A stretch of 35,807 nt of DNA, taken from IMG/VR virus record IMGVR_UViG_3300044293_000370, positions 1 to 35,807 of that record. The stretch is one strand, 5' to 3'. Numbering within the stretch: position 1 is the stretch's first letter; each line of letters starts with the position of its first letter. Source of the DNA: a virus. Shown piece after piece: positions 5,902 to 11,621 of this stretch. The position numbers were made by a program, and so were the translations under genes. The notes under the pieces are model-generated. The model worked only from the letters and a program-made list of their open reading frames with translations. It was not told where the DNA came from and did no database searches.

Positions 5902-6464
5902 GCGACGCCCTCCTGCTCTTGCTGAATTGCGGCGCGTGCCGCTTCCTTCGCCGCCAAGGGCAGGCGAGCCAGTGCGCGGTTGCATTCGCGATGCGCGAGG
6001 GCGAGATTGCCCAGCGCCCACGTCCCGCCGTTCGCTAGTGCGACTTTGTGCTCAATGGTCGCGTTGTCGCCGAGATCATGACCGCACACCCAGCACGCGT
6101 CGCCGTCGCGTTCGCGCAACCTGCGGCGCAGTTCGGCGGTGGCAGAGACCTTCCCGCGCCCGGCATTATGCCGAGCGTTGGCAGCGCAAATCGCGCCGCG
6201 CAGATCGTCCAGCAGCTTGCGATCCTCGCCGTAGGCAACAAAGCCGCGCGCGCCCCAATAGTCGGCGAATGCCACGTCAAGGGCTTCGCGCATCTGTGCA
6301 TGATCGAGAGGCGGCAGCGACAAATCCTGACGAATGCCAGTCATGCGCTGGCGGTTCCAGTTGCGCCGGAACGTGTCGATTGCATCACGGATAGAGAGCG
6401 GGCGCTCAAAAGCCCCCGCCAACACCGCCGCGTCAATGCGGGCCTGTTGGGCGGCGCGGCTCAT
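5898..6464 (-). CDS. HNH endonuclease
   Basis: The 188-aa protein has a helical N-terminal region and a C-terminal HNH fold. C124 and C127 (CWVCG) likely bind zinc with the downstream CN motif. IEHKVALANGG provides the first His (H139), LGNL the Asn, and AHRECN the last His (H158). HNH proteins nick or cut DNA; in phages they act in packaging, homing or defence against other DNA. This one is not beside the terminase. ATG 6464 overlaps the preceding stop (ATGA). It is the second gene of the PL transcript. Confidence 0.85.
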   Translation of the reverse strand: MSRAAQQARIDAAVLAGAFERPLSIRDAIDTFRRNWNRQRMTGIRQDLSLPPLDHAQMREALDVAFADYWGARGFVAYGEDRKLLDDLRGAICAANARHNAGRGKVSATAELRRRLRERDGDACWVCGHDLGDNATIEHKVALANGGTWALGNLALAHRECNRALARLPLAAKEAARAAIQQEQEGVA

Positions 6465-6778
6465 GCTGCCACCGGGGGGATGCGAGTTTCAACGGCGCGC
6501 GCCTCATACTGCGCGACAAGCACAGCATCGCGGGCAAAGTCGTAAAGGTAGTCCGCAAAGTCAGCGGCGCTTTCCGTTTCAGGATCGGGCAGGCCGCGCA
6601 TCCAGCGAATTTCGCTGAAGTCACCGCAATCAAGGGCGGTTTCTGCGGCGTCCAGCCATTCTCCCCACGAGAAAGGGCCTTCGGAAAGGCTACGCGAGAG
6701 ATTGTAGCGCACTTGGTGCGCAAGCATCTCGCGGCACTCGTCCGCAAGCTGCTCGTCGGTGGGGCAAGGGGTGGGCAT
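6461..6778 (-). CDS. Hypothetical acidic 105-aa protein, first gene of PL operon
   Basis: ATG 6778 has GGAG about seven bases upstream and lies about 23 bases beyond the predicted PL start. The protein is acidic and helical (begins MPTPCPTDEQLADECREM; later AADFADYLYDFARDAVLVAQ) and has no recognised domain. As the first product of a repressor-controlled leftward promoter it sits where phages often place early takeover or anti-host genes. That is inference from position only. Confidence 0.75.
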   Translation of the reverse strand: MPTPCPTDEQLADECREMLAHQVRYNLSRSLSEGPFSWGEWLDAAETALDCGDFSEIRWMRGLPDPETESAADFADYLYDFARDAVLVAQYEARAVETRIPPVAA

Positions 6779-6807
6779 CGGTCGTCTCCAGCTCGTGTTG
6801 CTGGTGA

Positions 6808-6837
6808 CGATATGGGGGAGATTTCCCCCGCTGTCAA
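6808..6837 (-). promoter_or_regulatory. Leftward early promoter PL with embedded operator
   Basis: On the minus strand, -35 TTGACA (6832-6837) is followed after 18 bases by ATATCG (6808-6813) as a -10-like hexamer. The whole spacer is occupied by a 16-bp operator. The layout copies that of PR almost base for base. Bound repressor would block the polymerase directly. Confidence 0.75.
6814..6829. promoter_or_regulatory. Repressor operator OL1
   Basis: GGGGGAGATTTCCCCC, a near-perfect palindrome, sits between the -35 and -10 of PL and is identical to the site in PR (7553-7568). It is the likely recognition site of the adjacent CI-type repressor, inferred from symmetry, recurrence and position. 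Confidence 0.75.
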
Positions 6838-6846
6838 ACTATTTCT

Positions 6847-6861
6847 GGGGGATTTTTCCCC
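6847..6861. promoter_or_regulatory. Second left operator-like site OL2
   Basis: GGGGGATTTTTCCCC is a variant of the 16-bp operator, about 33 bases (three helical turns) from OL1 and upstream of the PL -35. It lies just after the repressor stop codon and next to a 12-bp palindrome CCTAGCGCTAGG (6860-6871). It may allow cooperative binding with OL1. Confidence 0.55.
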
Positions 6862-6871
6862 TAGCGCTAGG

Positions 6872-7483
6872 TCATGCCTGTTTGGGCATCACAAACAGCA
6901 CGGGGGACGCCCACTCGACTGAGACGTTTTCCATGTCAGGCGCATTGAGCGAGCGCAGGGTGTATTTCCCAGGCACGCTGCCAAGCGCCAAGATTTTGAG
7001 GAATGTCCCGCCGTCGCTGGTGCGGACAGCGCAATATTTCCCGACATATTCGGGCAAAAGCCCTTCATGATCGCGGCGCACATAAATGATTTCGCCGTCT
7101 TCATACTTCGGGAGCATTGACGATCCGACCACGACAAGCGCCATTAAGCGCCCCCTCGTTAGCGGTGGGCGGGGTACCATTGGGAAGCCGTGGAAGCCAT
7201 TGGCTTCCAAGTCAACTTCAGCCATAAACAAAACTTCCCCGCCCGCGCCAACATTGCCGACAATAGGCACCATTGCCACCTGCCCGGTAAGCTGATCGAC
7301 GGGCATTTCCAACGCCTCGGCAATCCGGCGAAGCGTATCAATGCCAGGATTGTCTGTGCGGGTTAATAAATCCCTAACGGCGCTTTCGCTCAACTCTGCC
7401 CTTTTGGACAAGGAGCGGCGGCTGAAACCCTTTTCAGCCATCTGAGATTCGATCAGGGCGCGGATTCTTTCGATCTGGGACAT
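6872..7483 (-). CDS. CI/LexA-type phage repressor (HTH + S24 peptidase)
   Basis: This 203-aa protein keeps the phage silent and should self-cleave in the SOS response. The N-terminal HTH spans about residues 20-55 (SRRSLSKRAELSESAVRDLL). The C-terminal S24 domain has the cleavage site A80-G81 (VGNVGAGGEV), nucleophile S122 (GSSMLP) and general base K163 (GTFLKIL). Length is usual for the family. ATG 7483 lacks a clear ribosome site, so its translation may be weak or leaderless. It is flanked by PL on one side and PR on the other, and five operator-like palindromes surround it. Long upstream extension of the frame to 7834 is rejected because it crosses the PR control region. Confidence 0.93.
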   Translation of the reverse strand: MSQIERIRALIESQMAEKGFSRRSLSKRAELSESAVRDLLTRTDNPGIDTLRRIAEALEMPVDQLTGQVAMVPIVGNVGAGGEVLFMAEVDLEANGFHGFPMVPRPPLTRGRLMALVVVGSSMLPKYEDGEIIYVRRDHEGLLPEYVGKYCAVRTSDGGTFLKILALGSVPGKYTLRSLNAPDMENVSVEWASPVLFVMPKQA

Positions 7484-7504
7484 GCGACGATAATGCCATG
7501 TCTG

Positions 7505-7533
7505 ACCATAGCGTGGGGACGCACGAAATATCC
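7505..7533 (-). promoter_or_regulatory. Possible repressor maintenance promoter (PRM)
   Basis: A -10-like TATGGT (minus strand, 7505-7510) lies 22 bases before the repressor ATG. No -35 consensus is present at the right distance; the expected -35 position falls inside operator site OR2 (7521-7536). A weak promoter with an operator at its -35 region fits repressor-stimulated self-expression as in lambda. This is tentative. Confidence 0.3.
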
Positions 7534-7536
7534 CCC
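7521..7536. promoter_or_regulatory. Second right operator-like site OR2 (degenerate)
   Basis: On the minus strand it reads GGGGGATATTTCGTGC: one half matches the operator GGGGGAGATTTCCCCC and the other half is degenerate. It is centred about 32 bases from OR1, upstream of the PR -35, mirroring the OL1-OL2 spacing. Confidence 0.5.
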
Positions 7537-7544
7537 ATGAGGGC

Positions 7545-7575
7545 TTGACGGCGGGGGAGATTTCCCCCATATCTA
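7545..7575 (+). promoter_or_regulatory. Rightward early promoter PR with embedded operator
   Basis: -35 TTGACG (7545-7550) is followed by an 18-19 base spacer holding the operator, then ATATCT/TATCTA (7569-7575). Transcription should begin within a few bases of ATG 7580, so the first message may be leaderless. The architecture mirrors PL. Confidence 0.72.
7553..7568. promoter_or_regulatory. Repressor operator OR1
   Basis: GGGGGAGATTTCCCCC, identical to OL1, fills the spacer of PR between -35 and -10. Occupancy would prevent transcription of the Cro-like gene and the rightward early operon. Confidence 0.75.
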
Positions 7576-7579
7576 GGGC

Positions 7580-7786
7580 ATGAAAACCCTTCTCGAAGAT
7601 ATTCAGGCTTTCATCGCCGCGCATGAGTTGAGCGAAAGTCAATTCGGCGTCCTCGCGCTTGGGGATAAAAACCTTGTCCCCGACATTCGCGGGGATCGGC
7701 GTGCGAGGCCGCGCAGGCTTTGGCCGGAAACCGAAGCCAAGGCGCGTGCCTTCATGGCACAATACACGGCGGAGCGCGCAGCATGA
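7580..7786 (+). CDS. Cro-like small DNA-binding regulator
   Basis: The 68-aa protein is the first gene from PR and divergent from the repressor, the position of Cro. It begins MKTLLEDIQAFIAAHELSES and continues with a compact helical pattern (QFGVLALGDKNLVPDIR...). Similar short proteins ending in WPETEAKARAFM are, as I recall them, common in sphingomonad prophages and sometimes called transcriptional regulators. No ribosome site is visible: the ATG is only five bases after the -10, suggesting leaderless translation. Its stop overlaps the next ATG. Confidence 0.75.
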   Translation: MKTLLEDIQAFIAAHELSESQFGVLALGDKNLVPDIRGDRRARPRRLWPETEAKARAFMAQYTAERAA

Positions 7787-8007
7787 CGCTCGACGCCTTC
7801 GACATCTACATTGCGCGCGCGCACCTTCGCACAATCCGCCGCTTCATGGCGTGGCGAGCGCTGAACGCCGCTGTCAATTCCAATTGCCGCGACGGGGCCT
7901 CTCTCCCCTCTGTCTCTGGTGCGGCAACGGGGGGCGGGAATGTCCCACCCGCCCCCCGTTCCGTTTCTGCGATTAACCTCCTTCACGCCGTTGGGGTTAC
8001 GTCATGA
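7783..8007 (+). CDS. Hypothetical 74-aa protein
   Basis: ATG 7783 overlaps the Cro-like gene's stop (ATGA), and its own TGA overlaps the next gene's ATG. The N-terminal 34 residues are helical (MTLDAFDIYIARAHLRTI...). The C-terminal half is low-complexity (Gly/Pro/Ser) because the DNA there is a perfect 13-bp inverted repeat. Coding of the first half is likely; the tail may be dictated by an RNA structure rather than protein function. No family recognised. Confidence 0.6.
   Translation: MTLDAFDIYIARAHLRTIRRFMAWRALNAAVNSNCRDGASLPSVSGAATGGGNVPPAPRSVSAINLLHAVGVTS
7926..7960 (+). other. Perfect 13-bp-stem hairpin inside an early gene
   Basis: AACGGGGGGCGGG, nine loop bases, then its exact complement. 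It is very GC-rich and followed by CCGTTTCTG rather than a T run, so it is not a classic terminator. In the early rightward transcript it could act as a pause, attenuator or processing site. Confidence 0.6.
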
Positions 8008-8354
8008 CGGGGGGGAGTGTCCCCCACTTTTTGTTTGCCCCTGACAGGGAGAGTTCTCTTAGGGCGGTGTCTCGCGCGCTGCTGAAAGTGCGCGCGCTTG
8101 ACGGCATGACGATCCCCAAAGCGGCTAATGCGCTGGCGTGCAGTCCTGACACGATCAAGGATGCAACCAACGAACTGACGTTGCTCACCTTCGATAAGAT
8201 CGCGCGCCTTATCTATCTGTTCCCCGAACAGTGCGAGGCCATCTTTGAGCTTTGGAACCGGGGGCTGGATGCGCTGACCGCGGAAGAGCACAAGGCCGCA
8301 ATCGAGCATCACACCGCCGCGCTGGTGCGCCTGACTCAGGGGGTGAAGTCGTGA
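8004..8354 (+). CDS. Putative HTH regulator of the early operon
   Basis: The 116-aa protein has a central segment resembling a helix-turn-helix (about 32-60, LDGMTIPKAANALACSPDTI). After it come FDKIARLIYLFPEQCEAIF and a helical tail. It looks like a small phage transcription factor, possibly in the CII position, but no exact family is recognised. ATG 8004 overlaps the preceding stop (ATGA). An operator-like palindrome (8011-8025) covers its first codons. Its stop overlaps the next GTG. Confidence 0.65.
   Translation: MTGGSVPHFLFAPDRESSLRAVSRALLKVRALDGMTIPKAANALACSPDTIKDATNELTLLTFDKIARLIYLFPEQCEAIFELWNRGLDALTAEEHKAAIEHHTAALVRLTQGVKS
8011..8025. promoter_or_regulatory. Operator-like palindrome over a start codon region
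   Basis: GGGGGAGTGTCCCCC resembles the repressor operators but is one base shorter and differs in the centre. It begins four bases after the ATG triplet of the 8004 gene. No promoter is visible around it, so it could be a roadblock site, or fortuitous G/C symmetry. Confidence 0.35.
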
Positions 8355-8461
8355 GCGGAGAACCCACCGCACTGACCAAGGCGGACCTTGCCGCACTGGC
8401 GTTCTGGCGCGCGCAGCCTGCAACTGAAGGCTGGCCGCGCCGAATGGACACGCGAGGATGA
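8351..8461 (+). CDS. 36-aa hypothetical protein
   Basis: GTG 8351 overlaps the preceding stop (GTGA). The product is MSGEPTALTKADLAALAFWR plus a short basic tail, overlapping the next gene by 74 bases in another frame. Position and overlap make translation plausible; a role only in coupling is also possible. Confidence 0.4.
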   Translation: MSGEPTALTKADLAALAFWRAQPATEGWPRRMDTRG

Positions 8462-8588
8462 GCGGGATCTGCGGTTGATGCTGGCCGAAGGCAGGACATC
8501 TGGCTGCATCGCAAAGCGGCTCGGGCGTTCGCGCAATTCTGTGTGCGGCAAAATTCACCGCATGGGCGGGCGGCGGGCCTATGCCTAG
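8388..8588 (+). CDS. GcrA-like / Myb-type HTH protein
   Basis: The core WTREDERDLRLMLAEGRTSG followed by CIAKRLGRSRNSVCGKIHR matches the N-terminal DNA-binding region of GcrA, an alphaproteobacterial sigma70-associated regulator linked to CcrM-methylated GANTC sites. The rest of GcrA (sigma-interacting C-terminus) is missing, so this is a minimal HTH version of at most 66 aa. The start is uncertain: TTG 8388 is the most upstream option, and the frame overlaps the 36-aa ORF. The stop overlaps the next ATG. It might redirect host transcription or bind methylated phage DNA; this is inference. Confidence 0.72.
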   Translation: MPHWRSGARSLQLKAGRAEWTREDERDLRLMLAEGRTSGCIAKRLGRSRNSVCGKIHRMGGRRAYA

Positions 8589-8910
8589 GCCTGAGAACGT
8601 CACGCGCGGCAAGCGCAACAAGCGGCGCGGCAGCGACTTCGAGCGCGAGGTGGTCAACGAGCTAATCGAGGCCGGGCTGAAGGCGCAGCGCGTGCCGCTG
8701 TCTGGTGCGACGCCCTTTGCCAAGGGCGACGTTGAAGTGGTGGCGGGCTTTGACGGCAAGACCCGCTTTACGGGCGAGTGCAAGCGCCGGGCCCGCCTGC
8801 CCAAGATTTTCGAAGAATTAGGCGACTTCGATTTTCTCGCATTGCGCGAGGACAGGGGGGAGACGCTTGTCGTCATCCGCCTGAAAACCTTCGCCGAATT
8901 GTTACAATAG
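8581..8910 (+). CDS. Hjc-like Holliday-junction resolvase / VRR-type nuclease
   Basis: The 109-aa PD-(D/E)xK nuclease-like protein has GSDFEREVVNELIEAGLKA early. Then come RVPLSGATPFAKGDVEVVAG with the active-site Asp and ECKRR as the E-x-K motif. These are features of archaeal Hjc and phage resolvases that cut branched DNA. ATG 8581 overlaps the GcrA-like gene by 8 bases. It stands beside a RecT-like annealing protein and an SSB-like protein, so it probably works in recombination-dependent replication or in clearing branched DNA before packaging. Confidence 0.82.
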   Translation: MPRPENVTRGKRNKRRGSDFEREVVNELIEAGLKAQRVPLSGATPFAKGDVEVVAGFDGKTRFTGECKRRARLPKIFEELGDFDFLALREDRGETLVVIRLKTFAELLQ

Positions 8911-8920
8911 GAGAAACGCA

Positions 8921-9733
8921 ATGACCAATGCAAAGGAGGTGGCAACCGCCCTGGCCCAATCGGGCCTGTGGCAAGGTGCCAACGCCAACACGATCCTGAT
9001 GCTCTGTTACCTGGCCGAGGCCGAGGGGCATCACCCTGCGGTTGTCTACCGCGACTATCACATCATGCAGGGCAAGCCAGCCAAGAAAGCCGAGGCGATC
9101 CTGCGTGATTTTAGCGCGGCAGGGGGGCGGGTCGAATGGCACGGCCTTGACGACACAAAGGCTGACGCGACATTTCATCACCCGAGCGGCACGGTTCGCA
9201 TCGAGTGGACCATGGAGCGGGCGGCAAAGGCGGGCCTGAAAACCCAGATGTGGCAAAAATATCCGCGCCAGATGCTCCGTTCGCGGTGCATCAGCGAGGG
9301 TGTGCGGTCTGTGTGCCCTGCTGCGACTTCAGGCCTCTATGAGGAAAACGAAGTTGCGGACATGGTGGCGCAAGAAGCGCCCGCTCCGCCCGCGCAAGAA
9401 ACGCCGCTAGCCATTGGCCATGAACCCGAAGCCCCCCGCAGGCGCGTGGTTTGGGACACGCCGATCAAGAACAAAACCGCGCTTTTTAGGTCAGTTACAT
9501 CGCTTGAACGCGAGCTTGCGGGCTGTGGCGATAGCGAGATGGTCTACGGACTGACCGCAACTCAGGAATGGCGCGATTTCGTCACCACTGCAGAACAGCA
9601 CGCCCCCCACTACTTGCGCGGCGGAGAGCCTGCCCCGCCTGAGTTTGAGGGCCTTCTGAACACCGCCGAACGCATGGTGCGCGAGTTTGATACCGCCACC
9701 GCTGACCACATGGTCGGCTTGGCTCACGCATAA
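8921..9733 (+). CDS. RecT-like single-strand annealing protein (probable)
   Basis: The 270-aa protein has the feel of the RecT/Redbeta group: an N-terminal LAEAEGHHPAVVYRDYHIMQ and central AAKAGLKTQMWQKYPRQMLR, then SRCISEGVRSVCPAATSGLY. The last element is the hallmark P-R-M-L-R-x-R-A-type segment of RecT proteins. The C-terminal half is a Pro-rich linker and a helical tail. GGAG lies nine bases before ATG 8921. No exonuclease (RecE/YqaJ) gene is adjacent; the Hjc-like nuclease occupies that slot. Assignment is by motif; a remote relative with a different role is possible. Confidence 0.72.
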   Translation: MTNAKEVATALAQSGLWQGANANTILMLCYLAEAEGHHPAVVYRDYHIMQGKPAKKAEAILRDFSAAGGRVEWHGLDDTKADATFHHPSGTVRIEWTMERAAKAGLKTQMWQKYPRQMLRSRCISEGVRSVCPAATSGLYEENEVADMVAQEAPAPPAQETPLAIGHEPEAPRRRVVWDTPIKNKTALFRSVTSLERELAGCGDSEMVYGLTATQEWRDFVTTAEQHAPHYLRGGEPAPPEFEGLLNTAERMVREFDTATADHMVGLAHA

Positions 9734-9744
9734 GGACCAGAAAA

Positions 9745-10011
9745 ATGAGCAACCGCAAAGACATCATGACCCCCCGCAAGAAAAAGGACGGGGGCACCTA
9801 CTGGGTCAAGATTGGCACGGCATGGGAGAACGAGAAGGGCACGCAGCTCGTGTTCGACGCGCTTCCCCTGCCCGATAGCGAGGGCCGCGTGGTCGCCAAT
9901 CTCTTTGAGCCGCGCGAACCGAACGGGGCGCGGCGAGATGAACAACACCGCCAGAACCTCGGCGGTGGGCAGGCCCGCAACGACGACTTGGATTCCGATA
10001 TCCCGTTTTAA
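9745..10011 (+). CDS. Small SSB-like protein with acidic DIPF tail
   Basis: The 88-aa protein has a short beta-rich N-terminal body (GGTYWVKIGTAWENEKGTQL, LVFDALPLPDSEGRVVANLF), a polar linker, and ends DDLDSDIPF. An acidic tail ending D-I-P-F is the signature by which SSB recruits partner enzymes. The body is shorter than a normal OB-fold SSB (about 110 aa), so it may be a minimal or analogous binder. AGGA precedes ATG 9745 by eight bases. Its place right after the RecT-like gene fits a role at single-stranded DNA. Confidence 0.68.
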   Translation: MSNRKDIMTPRKKKDGGTYWVKIGTAWENEKGTQLVFDALPLPDSEGRVVANLFEPREPNGARRDEQHRQNLGGGQARNDDLDSDIPF

Positions 10012-10051
10012 TTTCCGCGTGGTGGGGCCGCATTCCCCGCTCCTAGCCCGC

Positions 10052-10082
10052 TGGCAGGCCGGGTCCGCGCGGAAGCCTGCCA
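10052..10082 (+). other. Stem-loop between recombination genes
   Basis: TGGCAGGC pairs with GCCTGCCA across a 15-base loop that itself contains CCGCGCGG. There is no T run. It lies in the 112-base gap between the SSB-like and HNH genes, which otherwise holds no gene I can support. It could stabilise or process the early message. Confidence 0.45.
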
Positions 10083-10123
10083 CAAAATGTTTCGCAAGGC
10101 CTTGCTTGGGAGGTGTCTTAACC

Positions 10124-10426
10124 GTGCCGAAACCCCCATCAGCACTAGAGCGCAAGCACATTGCCCGCGTGAGGGCGCTGCCGTGCCTTGTGTGCGGCGC
10201 GCAATCCACAGTGCATCACGTTACGGCATACAGTGACAGGCGTGGCAGGTTTTCGCGCTCGCACAGACTGATAACGCCACTTTGCCCGCAGCATCATCTA
10301 ATTCAGTTCGGCCCGCACCAGAGCGTGGAGGCGCTCAATCATCAAAGATTTGCGGCGGTCCACGAAGTTGACCTTTACGCCGAGGCCGTCCGGCTGTGGG
10401 GCGAAAGCGAGGCGCTTTATGACTGA
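10124..10426 (+). CDS. HNH/Ref-like (DUF968-type) nuclease
   Basis: The 100-aa protein starts at GTG 10124 after GGGAGG. It has ALPCLVCGAQSTVHHVTAYS (zinc Cys pair and HH), a basic middle, then LITPLCPQHHLIQFGPHQSV. The CxxC...HH...LCPxHH arrangement matches phage Ref/DUF968-type HNH nucleases, some of which need RecA. It is a second HNH protein in this genome, but unlike the leftward one it sits within the replication-recombination module. It overlaps the next gene by 8 bases. Confidence 0.78.
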   Translation: MPKPPSALERKHIARVRALPCLVCGAQSTVHHVTAYSDRRGRFSRSHRLITPLCPQHHLIQFGPHQSVEALNHQRFAAVHEVDLYAEAVRLWGESEALYD

Positions 10427-10841
10427 TCGCGCCCTATACCGCCTTACCCATGACGGCTTTCGTCCCTTCAATGACAAGGCGCAAGGAGACGTCGCCCGGG
10501 TGAAGCCGGGCGATGTTGTCGAACTGCGCATGACGAAAGTTCGCAACGGCAATTTTCACCGCCTGTTCTTCGCCATGCTGCGGCTGATTAGCGAGAACAG
10601 CGACCCGCACATTACCGAGGATCAAGCGCTCTATCTGGCCAAGGTCGGGGCGGGCTGCGGGCAATGGATCGACACCGGGCGGCGCGAGATGTTCTGCCCT
10701 GGCAGCATTAGTTTTGCGGCGATGGATCAAGGGGCTTTTAACGCCTTCGTGAGGGCCGCAATCCCGCCGCTTGTGACCCGATTTATGGCAGGCACCGCGC
10801 CCGATGCGGTGATTTGCGAAGCGATGGAGATCACAACATGA
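10419..10841 (+). CDS. DUF1367 (YdfU-like) protein
   Basis: The 140-aa protein has the hallmark VKPGDVVELRMTKVRNGNFH followed by RLFFAMLRLISEN. It later has PGSISFAAMDQGAFNAFVRA, matching the DUF1367 family of lambdoid and other phages (E. coli YdfU, lambda NinB-region relatives). The molecular role is not established; members cluster with recombination genes as here. ATG 10419 lies 8 bases inside the preceding gene; the next ATG overlaps its stop. Confidence 0.8.
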   Translation: MTDRALYRLTHDGFRPFNDKAQGDVARVKPGDVVELRMTKVRNGNFHRLFFAMLRLISENSDPHITEDQALYLAKVGAGCGQWIDTGRREMFCPGSISFAAMDQGAFNAFVRAAIPPLVTRFMAGTAPDAVICEAMEITT

Positions 10842-10978
10842 TCGACCCTCTGATTTTGCAGGCGCGCTGGCTGAACGAAGCCGCCGATCTTGAGCGCCGC
10901 TTGGCGATCCGCAAGGCGATGCGCCCCGCCCGTTCCGATGCGTCCAAGCGTGGTTGGGAGAAGCGCCGTGGCGTCTGA
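10838..10978 (+). CDS. 46-aa basic hypothetical protein
   Basis: ATG 10838 overlaps the DUF1367 stop (ATGA). The product (MIDPLILQARWLNEAADLER and a Lys/Arg-rich end) is one amphipathic helix with a basic tail. It overlaps the next gene by 11 bases. No family recognised; coupling and position support expression. Confidence 0.55.
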   Translation: MIDPLILQARWLNEAADLERRLAIRKAMRPARSDASKRGWEKRRGV

Positions 10979-11621
10979 TTTTCACGGCATCATGCGGCCA
11001 AGTGTCGAGCGGTTCGCCTACCTTAGGTGCCCCAGCAAGATAAGGGTTGCAATCATCAACGAAGGCGGGCCGCGCCTGTCTTTGCAAACTATTGAACGCA
11101 AGCTGGCCGGTATGCCGCGTCGGATAACTCGCGTCGATGTTGGAGAGCCTATCGAGAGCGACGGCGAAGACTACCGCGTGGCGGGGCTGGTTAAGGTGGA
11201 AAAGTCGCCACGCACTCGGAAGCCGCGCAATCGCCAGAACCTTGCCCGCGTTAAGCAGGCGGCGCAAGCTGCTGCGACTACGACTGCGTCAGGGCTGCGC
11301 TATACGAGGTCAAGGCCGGATGTTGGCAGCACTCCATTTTCAGACGCGCTCATAGAGGAAGTTTGTGAGGCGCTGGCAGTGCCGCAAGATTTACTGTTGG
11401 GGCCTTCGCGCTGGTGGAAGTTGGCGGCAGTGCGTTCGCTTATTGTGGTGCTCCTGCGAGAGCGCGGTGAGGCGATCTACTCTTACCCTCGCATCGCACG
11501 GATACTTGGGCGGACATGCCATACGACTATTGTTCACTCGTATCAGCGGTTTGAACATTACTGCGCGATTTACCCTGATGTTGCCGCGCTTTATCTAGAA
11601 ATGCGGGAGCCGGGCAAGTGA
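10968..11621 (+). CDS. DnaA-domain-IV-like DNA-binding protein
   Basis: The 217-aa protein starts at GTG 10968 with GGGAG about eight bases upstream. Its C-terminal part (about 145-205) reads SLIVVLLRERGEAIYSYPRI then ARILGRTCHTTIVHSYQRFE. This is the helix pattern and the H-T-T-V/I-x-H signature of DnaA domain IV, which reads DnaA boxes. There is no AAA+ ATPase domain. The N-terminal half holds a basic linker (RTRKPRNRQNLARVKQ). It directly precedes the O-like replication gene, so it probably recognises the phage origin or steers host DnaA. Its GTGA overlap couples it to the next gene. Confidence 0.75.
   Translation: MASDFHGIMRPSVERFAYLRCPSKIRVAIINEGGPRLSLQTIERKLAGMPRRITRVDVGEPIESDGEDYRVAGLVKVEKSPRTRKPRNRQNLARVKQAAQAAATTTASGLRYTRSRPDVGSTPFSDALIEEVCEALAVPQDLLLGPSRWWKLAAVRSLIVVLLRERGEAIYSYPRIARILGRTCHTTIVHSYQRFEHYCAIYPDVAALYLEMREPGK

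Noticed and set aside
8011-8025. Promoter at the third operator-like site
   Set aside because: No -35/-10 pair of acceptable spacing is visible around it on either strand.
7983-8945. 320-aa minus-strand ORF under the early regulators
   Set aside because: It lies antisense to three supported, overlapping plus-strand genes and has no recognisable domain or ribosome site.
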